From assembly GCF_001190745.1 (NCBI RefSeq), contig NZ_CP012196.1, forward strand, positions 682,001-746,000: a DNA stretch of 64,000 bases, written 5' to 3'. This stretch comes from Campylobacter gracilis. GTDB lineage: Bacteria; Campylobacterota; Campylobacteria; Campylobacterales; Campylobacteraceae. The notes below the pieces were generated by a model. The model was given only the letters and a program-made list of their open reading frames with translations, had not been told where the DNA came from and did no database searches. The position numbers and the translations under genes were made by a program. Of this stretch, positions 45,181 to 54,218 are shown piece by piece (the first letter of the stretch is position 1; every line of letters starts with the position of its first letter).

Positions 45181-45250
45181 TTCGTTATTATAACAGCAAT
45201 TTCATTTGTTTTAGCTAATTTTTAACAAAAAATTGATGAAAAATAACGAA
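45181..45250. promoter_or_regulatory. Divergent promoter region flanked by a 9-bp inverted repeat
   Basis: TTCGTTATT at 45181-45189 and AATAACGAA at 45242-45250 form an inverted repeat around the gap between the SYLF gene and the M23 gene. A minus-strand TATAAT for the SYLF gene lies at 45192-45187, partly inside the first arm. The symmetry could be an operator for both genes, but that is unproven. Confidence 0.4.
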
Positions 45251-45263
45251 TTTTGGAAAATTT

Positions 45264-46076
45264 ATGAAATTTCTAGCTATTTTTGCACTTTTGGCGATCA
45301 AAATTTTCGCTTTAGACATAGTAAACGGTGATGTTGTTATCTTAAAATTAGATAAAAGCACAACCGAGTTGAGCTTTGGCTCAAAGCAAATTCCTCTCAT
45401 CACAGCTCCAAATTCTAGCGATAAAATCGCCGTTTTAGCGGCGAATTACCGTGCTAAGGGAGATTTCGCGCTGCGAATAGTAGATCAAAGCGGCAGTCAC
45501 GAGCAGATCGTCGCTTTGAAAAAGGGCGAGTATAAAAAAGAGGCTCTAAGTGTCGCTCCAGGCAAGGTTAAACCACCCAAAGAAGCCGCCACGCGTATCA
45601 AAAAAGAGCTCGACGAAGCCAACGCGATCTATGCGATCACCACGCCGCGCTATCTTTTTTCCACGCCGTTTGAGCTGCCTTTAAACTCCAAAATAACCTC
45701 TGCATTCGGCAATGCTCGCACCTTCAACGGCGAGCTTAAAAGCTATCACAGCGGCACCGATTATCGTGCCGCGGTAGGTACTGCGGTGCGCGCCGCCAAC
45801 GACGGCGTCGTAGTCATCGCCAAAGACCGCTACTACGCGGGCGGTTCGGTCGTGATCGATCACGGCGGCGGCATCTATTCGCAGTACTATCATCTAAGCG
45901 AGATCAAGGTAACGCTTGGCGATCACGTTCGCAAAGGCGATGAAATCGCGCTTTCGGGCGAGAGCGGTAGAGTCAGCGGCCCGCATCTGCACTTCGGCAT
46001 CGCGATCAACGGCGTGAGCGTCAATCCGCTAAGCTTCGTCGCTAAATTTAATGAAGTGGTTTTTGGCGAGCGCTAA
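45264..46076 (+). CDS. Periplasmic M23 family peptidase
   Basis: A 270-residue protein with a signal peptide (about residues 1-16, IKIFA). An N-terminal domain of about 120 residues precedes the LytM zinc domain: FGNARTFNGE, YHSGTDYRA (about 161-169) and GPHLHFGIA (about 239-247) carry the metal and catalytic His/Asp. It is expected to cut peptidoglycan peptide bridges or tails. It differs from the membrane-anchored M23 protein at 7400. It ends one base before the next gene, as in the C. jejuni Cj1235-Cj1236 pair (from memory). Confidence 0.9.
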   Translation: MKFLAIFALLAIKIFALDIVNGDVVILKLDKSTTELSFGSKQIPLITAPNSSDKIAVLAANYRAKGDFALRIVDQSGSHEQIVALKKGEYKKEALSVAPGKVKPPKEAATRIKKELDEANAIYAITTPRYLFSTPFELPLNSKITSAFGNARTFNGELKSYHSGTDYRAAVGTAVRAANDGVVVIAKDRYYAGGSVVIDHGGGIYSQYYHLSEIKVTLGDHVRKGDEIALSGESGRVSGPHLHFGIAINGVSVNPLSFVAKFNEVVFGER

Positions 46077-46077
46077 A

Positions 46078-48003
46078 ATGTCCTACAATCCGAAGGAATT
46101 AATGAAAAAAATTCTCGCAGGCAGCGATTTTAAGCTAAAAGGCTCGGTCAAAGGCCGCGTGCGCGTCGCGAGTAGGGACGGAGCGATCGTAAATTTTACC
46201 GCTGCAGACTTCGGCGTGCAGAGCCTAAACGATAAAATTTCGCTCAGTGGCGAGCAGTTCGAGCGTTTTAGAGCTAGAATTTTTGGGATTTTAAACTCCG
46301 GCGGACGCGAGCTTACAGGCAGGCTCACGCTCTCTTCTACGCCCAAAAAGAAAGCCCGCGCAGATCGTCTCCGCACGGCAGATGGCTATGCGGAGTTTGA
46401 CGGCGCCTTCGATTTTGGTAGCTTTTGCGGCGGAGATTCGGGCGCGGTTTCGTCCGAAGCTGGTGGCAGCTTGGCGAAGACCTCGTATGCCACAAATGCA
46501 AGGCGCGGCGAGCGAGATTTTTCTGCGCGCAGCGCTCAGAGTGCGCAAGGCTTTACTTCGCAGGCAGAATTTCAAGATGTTTCGCAAGCAGAATTTTATG
46601 GTGCGGCTCAGGCGGAATTTTGCGCAGATACCGCGTGGGATACAGCGCGCGAGAATTGTATTTTGCAAAATGACGCCGCGCAGGATGATATGAGCGTGGG
46701 GCTTGCTGCTAGTTTCGAAGAGAGCGCAAATGCGAGGAGTAAAAATTTTATGCCGCAAAGCTCTGTGTCTGCGAATTCTGCTAAAGGGCAAAGCTTCATT
46801 CCTGCATCGCGAAATTTTATTTCCGCGCAAAGCTCTGCGCTCGTGAGAGATTCCGCATTTGAGGCGCAAAATTCTAATTTTACGGCGCAAGCGGAGAATT
46901 TTGTGGCTGAAAATTCGTTTGTAGCAGAGCAGGACGCGGACTTACGAAGTAAAAATTCTACGGCGCAAAGCTCTGCATCAAAAAATTCCACTTTCGCAAA
47001 TTCTGCGCTTGATATAAAGTGCGCAAATGATTGCAAGCCTCAAGGCTCCGAGTTTTCCAAGGGGCAAAGCGCTAAATTTGCTAGCTGCCGTGCCGCAAAT
47101 TTTGCCTTAGAAAATGCCTTGGAATTCGCGCCTCAAGATGAGAATTTAGTCGGTGAGGATTCAATATTTTTGGCAAAAGGGCAAAATTACGCGCTAAAAA
47201 ATTCCGACGAGCAAAATTTAGCACAGAAAAGCTCCACACAAGAGTGGCAGCCTTTAAATTTGCCACCGCAATCGGGAAATGAATTTGCGCTCGAATTTGA
47301 GCGATCAGCGCAGCCCGCGTTAACGGGTGAGAATTCTACGGTTGCTTCTTCTATGGCGGAGGGGGCGCTTGGTGATGAGCCCGCGTCTGCTGCTTTTGGG
47401 AGCGAATCAACTTTTGCGACTAAGCCCGTAAATTTCTATGGCAAGCCTGCGCACAAAGCGCCTACAAAAGAGCGCGCACGCCTGCCGGGGCGTCCGCAGG
47501 CTCTGCCTATTGTAAGCGCTTCGCGTCCTATCTCGCCATCGCAAGCGCCTAGAGCTAGGCTCATCGAGCTTAAGCCGCGCTTCATAGGTATCGCGCACAG
47601 GATTAAAATTTCGTTTTTGAAAAAGAGCGCGAGCGAGCCGGGCGAAGGGGTTTTGGCGCGCGTTCGTATTCCACTTTTGATGGAGAATTTCGGTCTTAAT
47701 GATATTTTGTCGTCCACGGCGAGCTACCAAATGGCGAAAAAGATGGTGCGAACGATCGCTGATCTTTACATCGCCAAGGACCTGCGCGGCGTACATATAG
47801 ACGTGCCGGTGCGCCTTGAAATGGGCTTTAAAAGCGGTATCTCCGACGTCAGCAACCACGCCTTTATCTTTAAGCTCATCGAGGACAGCCTCGTTAAAAA
47901 CGGCGTCATCGACGATGATAATGCAGATATCGTGCGGGAGATCAAACTCTTTAAGCAAGACGTTTTCGATGGGGTTTTAGTAAACCTCGTGCGGTTTGAG
48001 TAG
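46078..48003 (+). CDS. Conserved protein of unknown function with a huge low-complexity middle
   Basis: The ATG at 46078 (MSYNPKELMKK) follows the M23 stop directly; the frame continues upstream but overlaps that gene. The 641-residue product has a conserved-looking N-terminal domain (about 1-100), a low-complexity middle (about 134-464) rich in Q, N, S, A and F with [SA]QAEFxxx octads and AQSSA/QNSNF words, and a C-terminal domain (about 495-641; AHRIKISFLKK, VRTIADLYIA, DVPVRLEMGF) that is probably the functional core. C. jejuni has a much shorter protein at this place, as I recall. The middle is an in-frame expansion without stops. Confidence 0.75.
   Translation: MSYNPKELMKKILAGSDFKLKGSVKGRVRVASRDGAIVNFTAADFGVQSLNDKISLSGEQFERFRARIFGILNSGGRELTGRLTLSSTPKKKARADRLRTADGYAEFDGAFDFGSFCGGDSGAVSSEAGGSLAKTSYATNARRGERDFSARSAQSAQGFTSQAEFQDVSQAEFYGAAQAEFCADTAWDTARENCILQNDAAQDDMSVGLAASFEESANARSKNFMPQSSVSANSAKGQSFIPASRNFISAQSSALVRDSAFEAQNSNFTAQAENFVAENSFVAEQDADLRSKNSTAQSSASKNSTFANSALDIKCANDCKPQGSEFSKGQSAKFASCRAANFALENALEFAPQDENLVGEDSIFLAKGQNYALKNSDEQNLAQKSSTQEWQPLNLPPQSGNEFALEFERSAQPALTGENSTVASSMAEGALGDEPASAAFGSESTFATKPVNFYGKPAHKAPTKERARLPGRPQALPIVSASRPISPSQAPRARLIELKPRFIGIAHRIKISFLKKSASEPGEGVLARVRIPLLMENFGLNDILSSTASYQMAKKMVRTIADLYIAKDLRGVHIDVPVRLEMGFKSGISDVSNHAFIFKLIEDSLVKNGVIDDDNADIVREIKLFKQDVFDGVLVNLVRFE
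46480..47470 (+). repeat. Low-complexity repeat block in the gene at 46078
   Basis: Three 24-bp units with the core CAGGCAGAATTT start at 46561, 46585 and 46609 and encode [SA]QAEFxxx. Further on, GCAAAGCTCTG recurs near 46755, 46828 and 46970. The stretch GGCGGAATTTTGCG near 46612 is the reverse complement of the folC repeat core, so the family occurs in both orientations. Confidence 0.75.
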
Positions 48004-48146
48004 AGACTTTGCGATGCTTTGCGTATAAATTTAAAATTTTGCGTTACCGCATGAAATTTCGCCGTTTTCGAGCTTTAGCTTACACTGGCAGCAAGCGCTT
48101 TTTAAAATTTTTTTGATCAAACCAGTAAAAATTTGAAAGGATTGAG

Positions 48147-48707
48147 ATGCAAAAAGCCTTTTTTAATTCGCCCATTGGAATGCTTGAAATTTGGGATGAC
48201 GAGATCGGGATCTGCAGCATCGACTGGGTCAAAAGCTCTGTCTACGGGCCCAATGATGAGATCTTTAAAAAACACGACGCAGGGCTTATCGGCTTTGTGC
48301 GTGCTACGGATGATAAAGGACGCGATTTAAGGCTTAGCGATTTAAGAAAGAATTTAGCTCTTTGCACCGATGAGCTTAGCGCCTATTTTAGGGGAGAGCT
48401 TGAGAGCTTCAGCGTTAAACTGAGCCAAAATGGCACGCAGTTTCAAAAGTCCGTGTGGAGCGCGCTTTTAGATACCCCTTACGGCGAGGTCGTAACATAC
48501 GGCGAGCTAGCCCGGGCTATCGGCAGACCGCACGCAAGCCGAGCAGTAGGCAGCGCAAATGGCAAAAACAAAATCCCCATCATCGTGCCGTGCCACCGCG
48601 TCGTAGCTTCGGGCGGGCTCGGAGGATACAGCGGCGCGGGCGGCGTAGCGACCAAAGCGTGGCTGCTAAACTTTGAAAGAGAAAATTTAGCCAAATTGGG
48701 CAAGTAA
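48147..48707 (+). CDS. ogt: Methylated-DNA-protein cysteine methyltransferase
   Basis: A suicide repair protein that removes alkyl groups from O6-guanine. The 186 residues hold the active site IPIIVPCHRVVASGG (Cys about 149), with the HTH-like PYGEVVTYGELARAIGRPHASRAVG before it and GGYSGAGG after. AAAGGA lies upstream of the ATG. It stands alone on the plus strand after a 143-base gap in which I see nothing distinctive. ogt and ada C-terminal names are both in use; the enzyme call is firm. Confidence 0.94.
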   Translation: MQKAFFNSPIGMLEIWDDEIGICSIDWVKSSVYGPNDEIFKKHDAGLIGFVRATDDKGRDLRLSDLRKNLALCTDELSAYFRGELESFSVKLSQNGTQFQKSVWSALLDTPYGEVVTYGELARAIGRPHASRAVGSANGKNKIPIIVPCHRVVASGGLGGYSGAGGVATKAWLLNFERENLAKLGK

Positions 48708-49765
48708 AATTCCGTTAAATTATGCCCTGCAGGCGCGACGCTGATTTTAAAATTTTACCGCGCGACGCTGCGAAATTTTATAAAGCGATTTTGTAAATTT
48801 CTAGTTTTTGTGGCGACCAAGATAGTTGAAATTTTGCAAGAAGCGAAGCCTGCTTTCAAGTCCTAACTTTAAATTTATCGCACCGCAGACGCTTGCTATG
48901 AGCGGTTGAAATTTTTCGCAGTGATAAATTTAGCCTCGCGAAATTCTGCGCTGAAGTCCTTCGATAAATTTCATCTTGCGTGCATTTAGTGCGGCAGCGT
49001 GCGAGGCAGTAAAATTTTGAGCCCTTTTCGTAGAAATGAGGCAAGGATAGCAAGTTTTGAGGCGGAATTTTGCAGAGGTTAAAATTTTATGTCCCTACGC
49101 CGTACGGGCAAAATTTCACATTGCCGTATCAAAGCAAAGTAAAATTTTAATCGCGCTTGTCAGGCGGGGTTAAAATCCGCGCAGAAGCGGTAAGCGGGGC
49201 AGAATTTATCTCAGCGGCAACGCTACTAAGTAAAATTCTATAAACCCACGAAGCGGGCGGTATCCCGGCAGAAGCGGCATCGTCTTAGCCAAGCTCTTGC
49301 GTAAGCGGCGGATGTACCAAAGATAAAATTTTGCAAAGACGGCAAAGTGCAGCAGCATCCTGATAGCAACGCTAGGCAAGAATGAAATTCCATGCGAAGA
49401 GAGCGAGGGGAATTTTGCGCAAAGACCGCACTATTTGCTGAAATTCGCGCAAAAGCAGTATTCTTTTAAAAAATTCCTAGCAGCGGTAGCGTTCGTTGTC
49501 AAAGCTCGTCTTCGAGGCGGCAATGTTTTGCTAGAGTTTCTTGCGAAAGCGACGTTGCATAGCAAAGTAATTGTAAAAGCGGCGAGCGTGCTGTAGATAA
49601 AATTTCTTGGCAAAAGCGACGTAGCAGGGCAAAATTTCTACGCAATACGCACGGCAAAGATAAAATTTGCCAAGCAGCTACGAGCGAAAACCCTGGCAAA
49701 TTTGGCGAAGCTTGGTAGAACGCAGAATTTTTATCAAATCTACGTAGCTTTGCCAAATTTCTAAA
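48708..49765. repeat. 1-kb gap between convergent genes filled by a degenerate 30-34-bp repeat
   Basis: No credible gene lies here. Words of the type GCAAAAGCGGC recur on the plus strand near 49181, 49211, 49247, 49267, 49299, 49333, 49394, 49427, 49447, 49478, 49512, 49542, 49572, 49609 and 49639, most about 30-34 bases apart, with ATAAAATTTT-type words between many of them. Copies are diverged. The first half (48708-49150) shows AAATTTT words and GCGG words with less regular spacing, including GGCGGAATTTTG near 49071. Confidence 0.7.
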
Positions 49766-50944
49766 TTAGCCAAAATTTTCTATCAGATCGATAAAAATTT
49801 TAGCTAAATTTTCGACGTCGCTAATCTCTACTCGTTCATTGATCTGATGGATAGTGTCGTTTCGCACGCCAAACTCCGCCGTCTCCACGCCAAACTCCGC
49901 GAAGTATCTCGCATCGCTCGTGCCGCCTGCGGTGTTTAGCTCGGCTGCTGCGCCGCAGATCTTCTGCACGCTAGCGCTTAGTTTTTGCACGATTTTGGAG
50001 TTTCGCTGAGTTAAAAAAGGCTTTGAGGAGCTTTTTAACGCAAGGTGTAGCGACGCGCCTGCTCGTAGCTGCGCGGTGCAGCTCATTTCTAGCTTGCCGC
50101 AGGATTCGCTTTCGCTGCACAGCGCGTCTTTTGCATCTAACTCAAATAACCTCAGTACGTAGTCTCGCACGTCTTTTAGCCCCAGTCCTACGCCGCCGCG
50201 GACGTTAAACATCACGCGCACATCCTTGGGTGTTACGTTTACGACCTGCGAACCGCCGCGAATGTCGGTGATGACTATCTTGGCTGGAGCGAAATCCTCG
50301 CTACCTGCGTCCAGATCATGCCCCGCGAGGCTTGCTAGCACCGGCGCTAAAATGTGGACAGGATTGATGCATTTATCTGGGTAGGCCGCGTGCCCGCCGA
50401 TACCCGTGAGTGTGAGGATGCCGTTAATCGAGCCGCGACGGCCGATCTTAATGGTATCGCCGAAGCGCACTTCGCATGTAGGCTCCGCAACGACTGCGAA
50501 GTCGGGTAGGGCACCTTGCTCGCGCAATTTAGAGAGCATTTCGCGCGTGCCGTAGATACCCTCGCCCTCCTCATCGCTGGTTAGCAGTAGGCTTAGCGTG
50601 CCCTTAAAATCGCGTGCCGCCGCTAGCGCGCAGATCGCCGCTGCGATGCCACTTTTCATATCCTGTGCGCCGCGCCCGTATAAAAAGCCGTCCGCTTCCA
50701 CCGGCTTAAACGGATCGCTCGCCCAGCCCTCGCCCGGAGGGACTACGTCGATGTGCCCGGCAAAGCACAGATGCGGACCCTGTCCGAAGCGCTTGGTAAA
50801 AATCGCGTTAGTTACGCCGTTTAGCTCGAATCTATCCTCGCTAAAGTCTGCCAGCAGCATCGAGACGTAGTTGAAAGCTCCGTCGTCGCTAGGCGTGAGC
50901 GAGCGGAATTTGATGAGCTCTTTTAGAATTTCAATCGGTTTCAT
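49766..50944 (-). CDS. dapE: Succinyl-diaminopimelate desuccinylase
   Basis: A zinc M20-family enzyme that frees LL-diaminopimelate for lysine and peptidoglycan synthesis. 392 residues. Metal and catalytic motifs are present: GHIDVVPPG (about residues 63-71), [11 protein letters not shown] (about 95-105), [13 protein letters not shown] and the C-terminal [11 protein letters not shown]. It lies 15 bases downstream of the LysE-type exporter gene on the same strand, so the two are likely co-transcribed. Confidence 0.95.
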   Translation of the reverse strand: MKPIEILKELIKFRSLTPSDDGAFNYVSMLLADFSEDRFELNGVTNAIFTKRFGQGPHLCFAGHIDVVPPGEGWASDPFKPVEADGFLYGRGAQDMKSGIAAAICALAAARDFKGTLSLLLTSDEEGEGIYGTREMLSKLREQGALPDFAVVAEPTCEVRFGDTIKIGRRGSINGILTLTGIGGHAAYPDKCINPVHILAPVLASLAGHDLDAGSEDFAPAKIVITDIRGGSQVVNVTPKDVRVMFNVRGGVGLGLKDVRDYVLRLFELDAKDALCSESESCGKLEMSCTAQLRAGASLHLALKSSSKPFLTQRNSKIVQKLSASVQKICGAAAELNTAGGTSDARYFAEFGVETAEFGVRNDTIHQINERVEISDVENLAKIFIDLIENFG

Positions 50945-50959
50945 AAGCCATCCTTCGGT

Positions 50960-51556
50960 TTAAATTTTAGCGAAAATTATAGCGTATAAAAGCTTTAGTG
51001 CGAAAAATACCAAAATAAACGCCGAGATATATGCAAATGCCCGCACTACTATGTTTGGAAGCTTGCTGCGGGCTAGATATATCGCAAGCGGAAAAAGCGT
51101 AATCCAAGCTAAAATTCCGCTTACAAGCCCCGCGAGGGCAAGCGCAAAATCTGCTCGCGCGGTGCCGGCAGAGACGCTGAGCCAAAACATAATGACGTAT
51201 GGATTTAGTAAATTTATCAAAAAGCCTTTGCCGTAAAGCGCCACGCCTGAGGAAGCCTCGACGCTTGCAGGCTGCACCGAGCTAGCCGCACCATGCCAGA
51301 TCGCGTACGCCGTGTAGAGTAAAAAGCATGCGCCAAATACCGATATGCAGGCAAAAACGATCGGGATTTTGGCTAGCTGCGATATGCCAAACGCCGATAG
51401 CACCAGATAGAGCATATCCGCGCTCATAGCGCCGAGGCCCAAGCACAGCGCCTTGGTGTAGCTTCGCAGCGCGTAGGACATTATCAGCACGTTTACCGGG
51501 CCGATCGGCACACTAACGCCCAGCCCCATCAAAACCCCTTGTACGAACGATTGCAT
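50960..51556 (-). CDS. LysE/RhtB family amino-acid exporter
   Basis: A six-helix inner-membrane transporter of about 198 residues. GVLMGLGVSVPIGPVNVLIMSYALR at the start (family G-x-x-x-G and PIGPV signature, described here) and LINLLNPYVIMFWLSVS in the middle are diagnostic. I chose the ATG at 51556 (MQSFVQG); the frame extends seven codons upstream to a TTG at 51577. It is upstream of dapE, which makes a link to lysine or related amino-acid balance plausible, but substrates in this family are broad. Confidence 0.9.
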   Translation of the reverse strand: MQSFVQGVLMGLGVSVPIGPVNVLIMSYALRSYTKALCLGLGAMSADMLYLVLSAFGISQLAKIPIVFACISVFGACFLLYTAYAIWHGAASSVQPASVEASSGVALYGKGFLINLLNPYVIMFWLSVSAGTARADFALALAGLVSGILAWITLFPLAIYLARSKLPNIVVRAFAYISAFILVFFALKLLYAIIFAKI

Positions 51557-51577
51557 CCCTCTATTTATATCCCCCAA

Positions 51578-52562
51578 ATCTGCTCTAAAATTTCGGCGTG
51601 CGGCGCTGCGAAAAAACCTATGGACGCGGCTTTGCGAATAGACCGATGACGCACAGCTTCGCGAATAGATCGATCTGAAATTCCGCCCGCCCGCCGATCG
51701 GTTTTAAATTTAACGCAATCGCCGCCGTATGCGCTCTGGCTCTAAAATTTTGACGCGTGCGGTCGCATACGCTTCGGCTTTGAAATTTTAACGAGCGCTT
51801 CGCACGGCACGCACGCTTTCCGAGCTTTAAATTTAGCTTTTAAATTTTAACGCACGGATCACGGCATAAATTTACGATTTAAATTTATGGCTCAAATTTG
51901 GTGAGGCAAAATCCGCCGTCTCGCCTGCGCCGCTAAGTTTGTTAGCTAAATTTCGCAAGGCAAAATTTAAACTAGCAAAGATTGGCGACGAACGGCGGCT
52001 CGCGCAAGTCGGTAAGTTTTAGTCGCGTAAATTTTAAGATCGCGGCGGTAAAATTTAGACCGCCGGGGCTCTGTGTAATTTCAGACATTTGCGTATCCGC
52101 GCTCGTAAATCGCGGCTGAAATTTTGCTTTGCGTAATTTTGCGCCTTAAAATTTTATCCGCAAATTTAAAATCCTGCCGCAGCACTTGAAATTTAATCGT
52201 GCACCCGCTTCAAATTTAGCCGCCCCTCACAATTAGGTTGCGCCATATTTAAATTTTATCGGCCGCCGCAAAACCTGGCCCACAAAACAGATGCGCCGCA
52301 CAGCAAGTCCCGCCGCGAGGCTAAACGCGCCGTAAATTTTATCATTTCGCAGTGGGGCAAATTCCGTGCTGCAAAGCAAAAACCTACGCGCCGCGCCGTA
52401 TTAAATCTGGACCGCAGAGCAAATTCCACGCCGCAGCTTGGTTTACAGAGATCTTGCGCGCAAAGCCCGCTTCATAAAAATTACGCGCCCGCAAGAGGAA
52501 GGTGGCTGAGTGTATTTATGCCAAAGTCCGTCAAAAATCCCATCACGCCGCAAAAGTACGTT
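51578..52562. other. 1-kb non-coding gap with alternating AAATTTT and GC-rich words
   Basis: No ORF is convincing on either strand. AAATTTT- or AAATTT-type words recur roughly every 25-45 bases between GC-rich stretches, and AAATTCCG occurs near 51690, 52366 and, as AAATTCCAC, near 52424. One hairpin is seen at 52044-52064 (GGCGGT...ACCGCC). The promoter for the LysE-dapE pair should lie at the left end, but I see no clear -10. Confidence 0.55.
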
Positions 52563-52772
52563 TTAAAACGAAAAATCCCCCGTCGCGCCGTGCGACATGC
52601 TCTCATAAACCGCCTTGACGTATTTATCGCGCACTGCGCAATCTAGCAGCTTCTCGCACTCCAGGCAGCTGGTGAGATTGTGCTCGGCTTGGCACGCTTG
52701 TAGCGCGGCTAAGCTTTTATCTAAAATTTCGTCGTAAACGTCGCGCGGCGCGGCGACCTCGGTATCCGCCAT
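52563..52772 (-). CDS. Small conserved protein downstream of fbp
   Basis: A 69-residue protein. The ATG at 52772 overlaps the fbp stop (TGATG); a TTG one codon earlier is possible. CLECEKLLDCAVRDKYVKAVYESM contains three Cys in a C-x2-C-x6-C arrangement, suggesting metal binding. A gene of the same size follows fbp in C. jejuni, from memory. Function unknown; translationally coupled to fbp. Confidence 0.75.
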   Translation of the reverse strand: MADTEVAAPRDVYDEILDKSLAALQACQAEHNLTSCLECEKLLDCAVRDKYVKAVYESMSHGATGDFSF

Positions 52773-53620
52773 CAATTTTTCTCGCCGTAAATTTCATGCA
52801 TCTTCGCGATCTCGTACTTCGAGCCGAAAAAGCAAGGGCTGCTTTGGTGGATTTTCTCGATTTTAAGCTGCAAAAGCGAGCCGTTCGCGCCGTCGCTGGT
52901 GGCGCCTCCCGCGCGCTCGAAGATGAACGCAAACGGCAGCACTTCGAATGTTACGCGAAGCTTGCCTTGCGGATGATCGCTGGTAGCGGGGTAGCTGAAA
53001 AGTCCGCCGCCTTTTAATAAAATTTGATGCAGGTCGCTTACCATCGCGCCGCTGTATCGCAGGCGGTAGCCCTCATCAAACAGCGCCCGCACGAGCTTTC
53101 GGTGCGGTTCGCTCCAGCCCTTTTGCGTCGCACCGGTGGCGTTTAGTTTGCCTTTTTGCTGTAGGCGCAGGTCTTTTACGAAGCTAAATTTGCCCTCGCG
53201 ATTTAGGCGGTAGAGCTTCGGAGCATCCTCGCAAACGACCATCTCAAGGCGCGGCCCGTAGATGCAATAGATCGCCGCCTTTAAGTTTGTGGGCGAAATT
53301 TCATCCTCGTAGATGCCAAAAATCGAGCCCACGGCGAAATTTACGTCCACTAAGCTCGAGCCGTCGAGCGGATCGTAAGCGACGATTAGGCGCGCGTCCT
53401 CTCGCAGCGTTAAAATTTCATCTTTCTCCTCGCTGATTAGGGCGCGTACGAGCGGATTTTTACGAAATTCCGCTTCGATTATGGCGTCGCTTTTTACGTC
53501 GAGTTTGAGCTGCGTATCGCCCGTGCTGTTGTGATGATCTGTGTAGCCGAAGTCCGCGTATTTCAGCTCCTCGGCGATTTGTAGCGCGATATTTTGGATT
53601 GATTTTACGATCTCTTGCAT
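52772..53620 (-). CDS. fbp: Class I fructose-1,6-bisphosphatase
   Basis: A gluconeogenic phosphatase that converts fructose-1,6-bisphosphate to fructose-6-phosphate, important in campylobacters that lack phosphofructokinase. 282 residues. Metal site [14 protein letters not shown] (about residues 81-94), SEEKDE (about 63-68) and [14 protein letters not shown] are present. It starts nine bases after mobB on the same strand. Confidence 0.95.
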   Translation of the reverse strand: MQEIVKSIQNIALQIAEELKYADFGYTDHHNSTGDTQLKLDVKSDAIIEAEFRKNPLVRALISEEKDEILTLREDARLIVAYDPLDGSSLVDVNFAVGSIFGIYEDEISPTNLKAAIYCIYGPRLEMVVCEDAPKLYRLNREGKFSFVKDLRLQQKGKLNATGATQKGWSEPHRKLVRALFDEGYRLRYSGAMVSDLHQILLKGGGLFSYPATSDHPQGKLRVTFEVLPFAFIFERAGGATSDGANGSLLQLKIEKIHQSSPCFFGSKYEIAKMHEIYGEKN

Positions 53621-53629
53621 TTTATTCCT

Positions 53630-54118
53630 TTACATTTTTTTGGCGTTTTTTAAGATCCATTCGCTAATGCCCGCAGCGTCGTCGATGTCGAAATTTACGC
53701 AGCAAAACTTATCCATCTGCTCGCCGCTTAAATTTGAAGCGATCGCGTCCGAAAATGGCAGATACGCCGGATCGATCTTGTCGCGAAACAGGCTTATACG
53801 CGGCAGCGGCAGTGTCTTTAGCCCCTCTACGAGCAAGATATCAAACTCGCCTAGCATCCGCACGACCTCGTCAATTTGCATACAGCGCTGCGAAAAATAA
53901 CTCGTTCGCGTCGGACTCATCACGACGGTTTCGGCGCCGAGCTCGCTAAATTTGGCGCTGTCCTTGCCCTCTACGTCAAAGCGCGCCTTATCGCCGGGAT
54001 CGTGCTTTACGATCGCGATCCGTAGTCCGCTAGCGATAAAAATTTTAGCGATCTTGCAAATTAGCGTCGTTTTGCCGCTGTTGGAAGGGCCTGAAAATGC
54101 GATAACAAGTCTTTTCAT
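53630..54118 (-). CDS. mobB: Molybdopterin-guanine dinucleotide biosynthesis protein MobB
   Basis: A GTP-binding adaptor for MobA in molybdenum-cofactor maturation. The 162 residues carry the P-loop FSGPSNSGKTTL (about 8-19), VKHDPGDKARFDVEGKDSAKFSELGAE (described: the conserved VKH and DVEGKDS motifs) and LLVEGLKTLPLPRI. It is the first gene of a mobB-fbp-small gene operon. A minus-strand TACAAT lies 31 bases upstream. Confidence 0.94.
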   Translation of the reverse strand: MKRLVIAFSGPSNSGKTTLICKIAKIFIASGLRIAIVKHDPGDKARFDVEGKDSAKFSELGAETVVMSPTRTSYFSQRCMQIDEVVRMLGEFDILLVEGLKTLPLPRISLFRDKIDPAYLPFSDAIASNLSGEQMDKFCCVNFDIDDAAGISEWILKNAKKM

Positions 54119-54148
54119 TTTTAAAATCCGGCTTTTTAAGATGAGCAG

Positions 54149-54154
54149 ATTGTA
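54149..54154 (-). promoter_or_regulatory. -10 box for the mobB-fbp operon
   Basis: TACAAT on the minus strand 31 bases before the mobB ATG, in a divergent gap. No -35 is expected in Campylobacter. Confidence 0.45.
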
Positions 54155-54186
54155 GCGAATTTAGCCTTTTAAAAAGCAAAATTCGT

Positions 54187-54192
54187 TAAAAT
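54187..54192 (+). promoter_or_regulatory. -10 box for the lipoprotein gene at 54219
   Basis: TAAAAT on the plus strand 27 bases before the ATG, with AAAGGAAG as RBS. Confidence 0.4.
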
Positions 54193-54218
54193 GCGCCTAA
54201 AATTTCAAAGGAAGATCG

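Noticed and set aside
46291-47036. Long open minus-strand frames opposite the gene at 46078
   Set aside because: Openness follows from the repeat composition; the coding strand has conserved domains and operon context, the antisense frames have neither.
49181-49660. CRISPR-like array
   Set aside because: Repeat words are short and diverged, spacing drifts between about 20 and 37 bases, there are no identical repeats with unique spacers, and no cas gene is in the window.
48856-49756. Short minus-strand ORFs in the gap at 48.7-49.8 kb
   Set aside because: Low-complexity translation made of repeat units, no ribosome binding sites, no recognisable domain.
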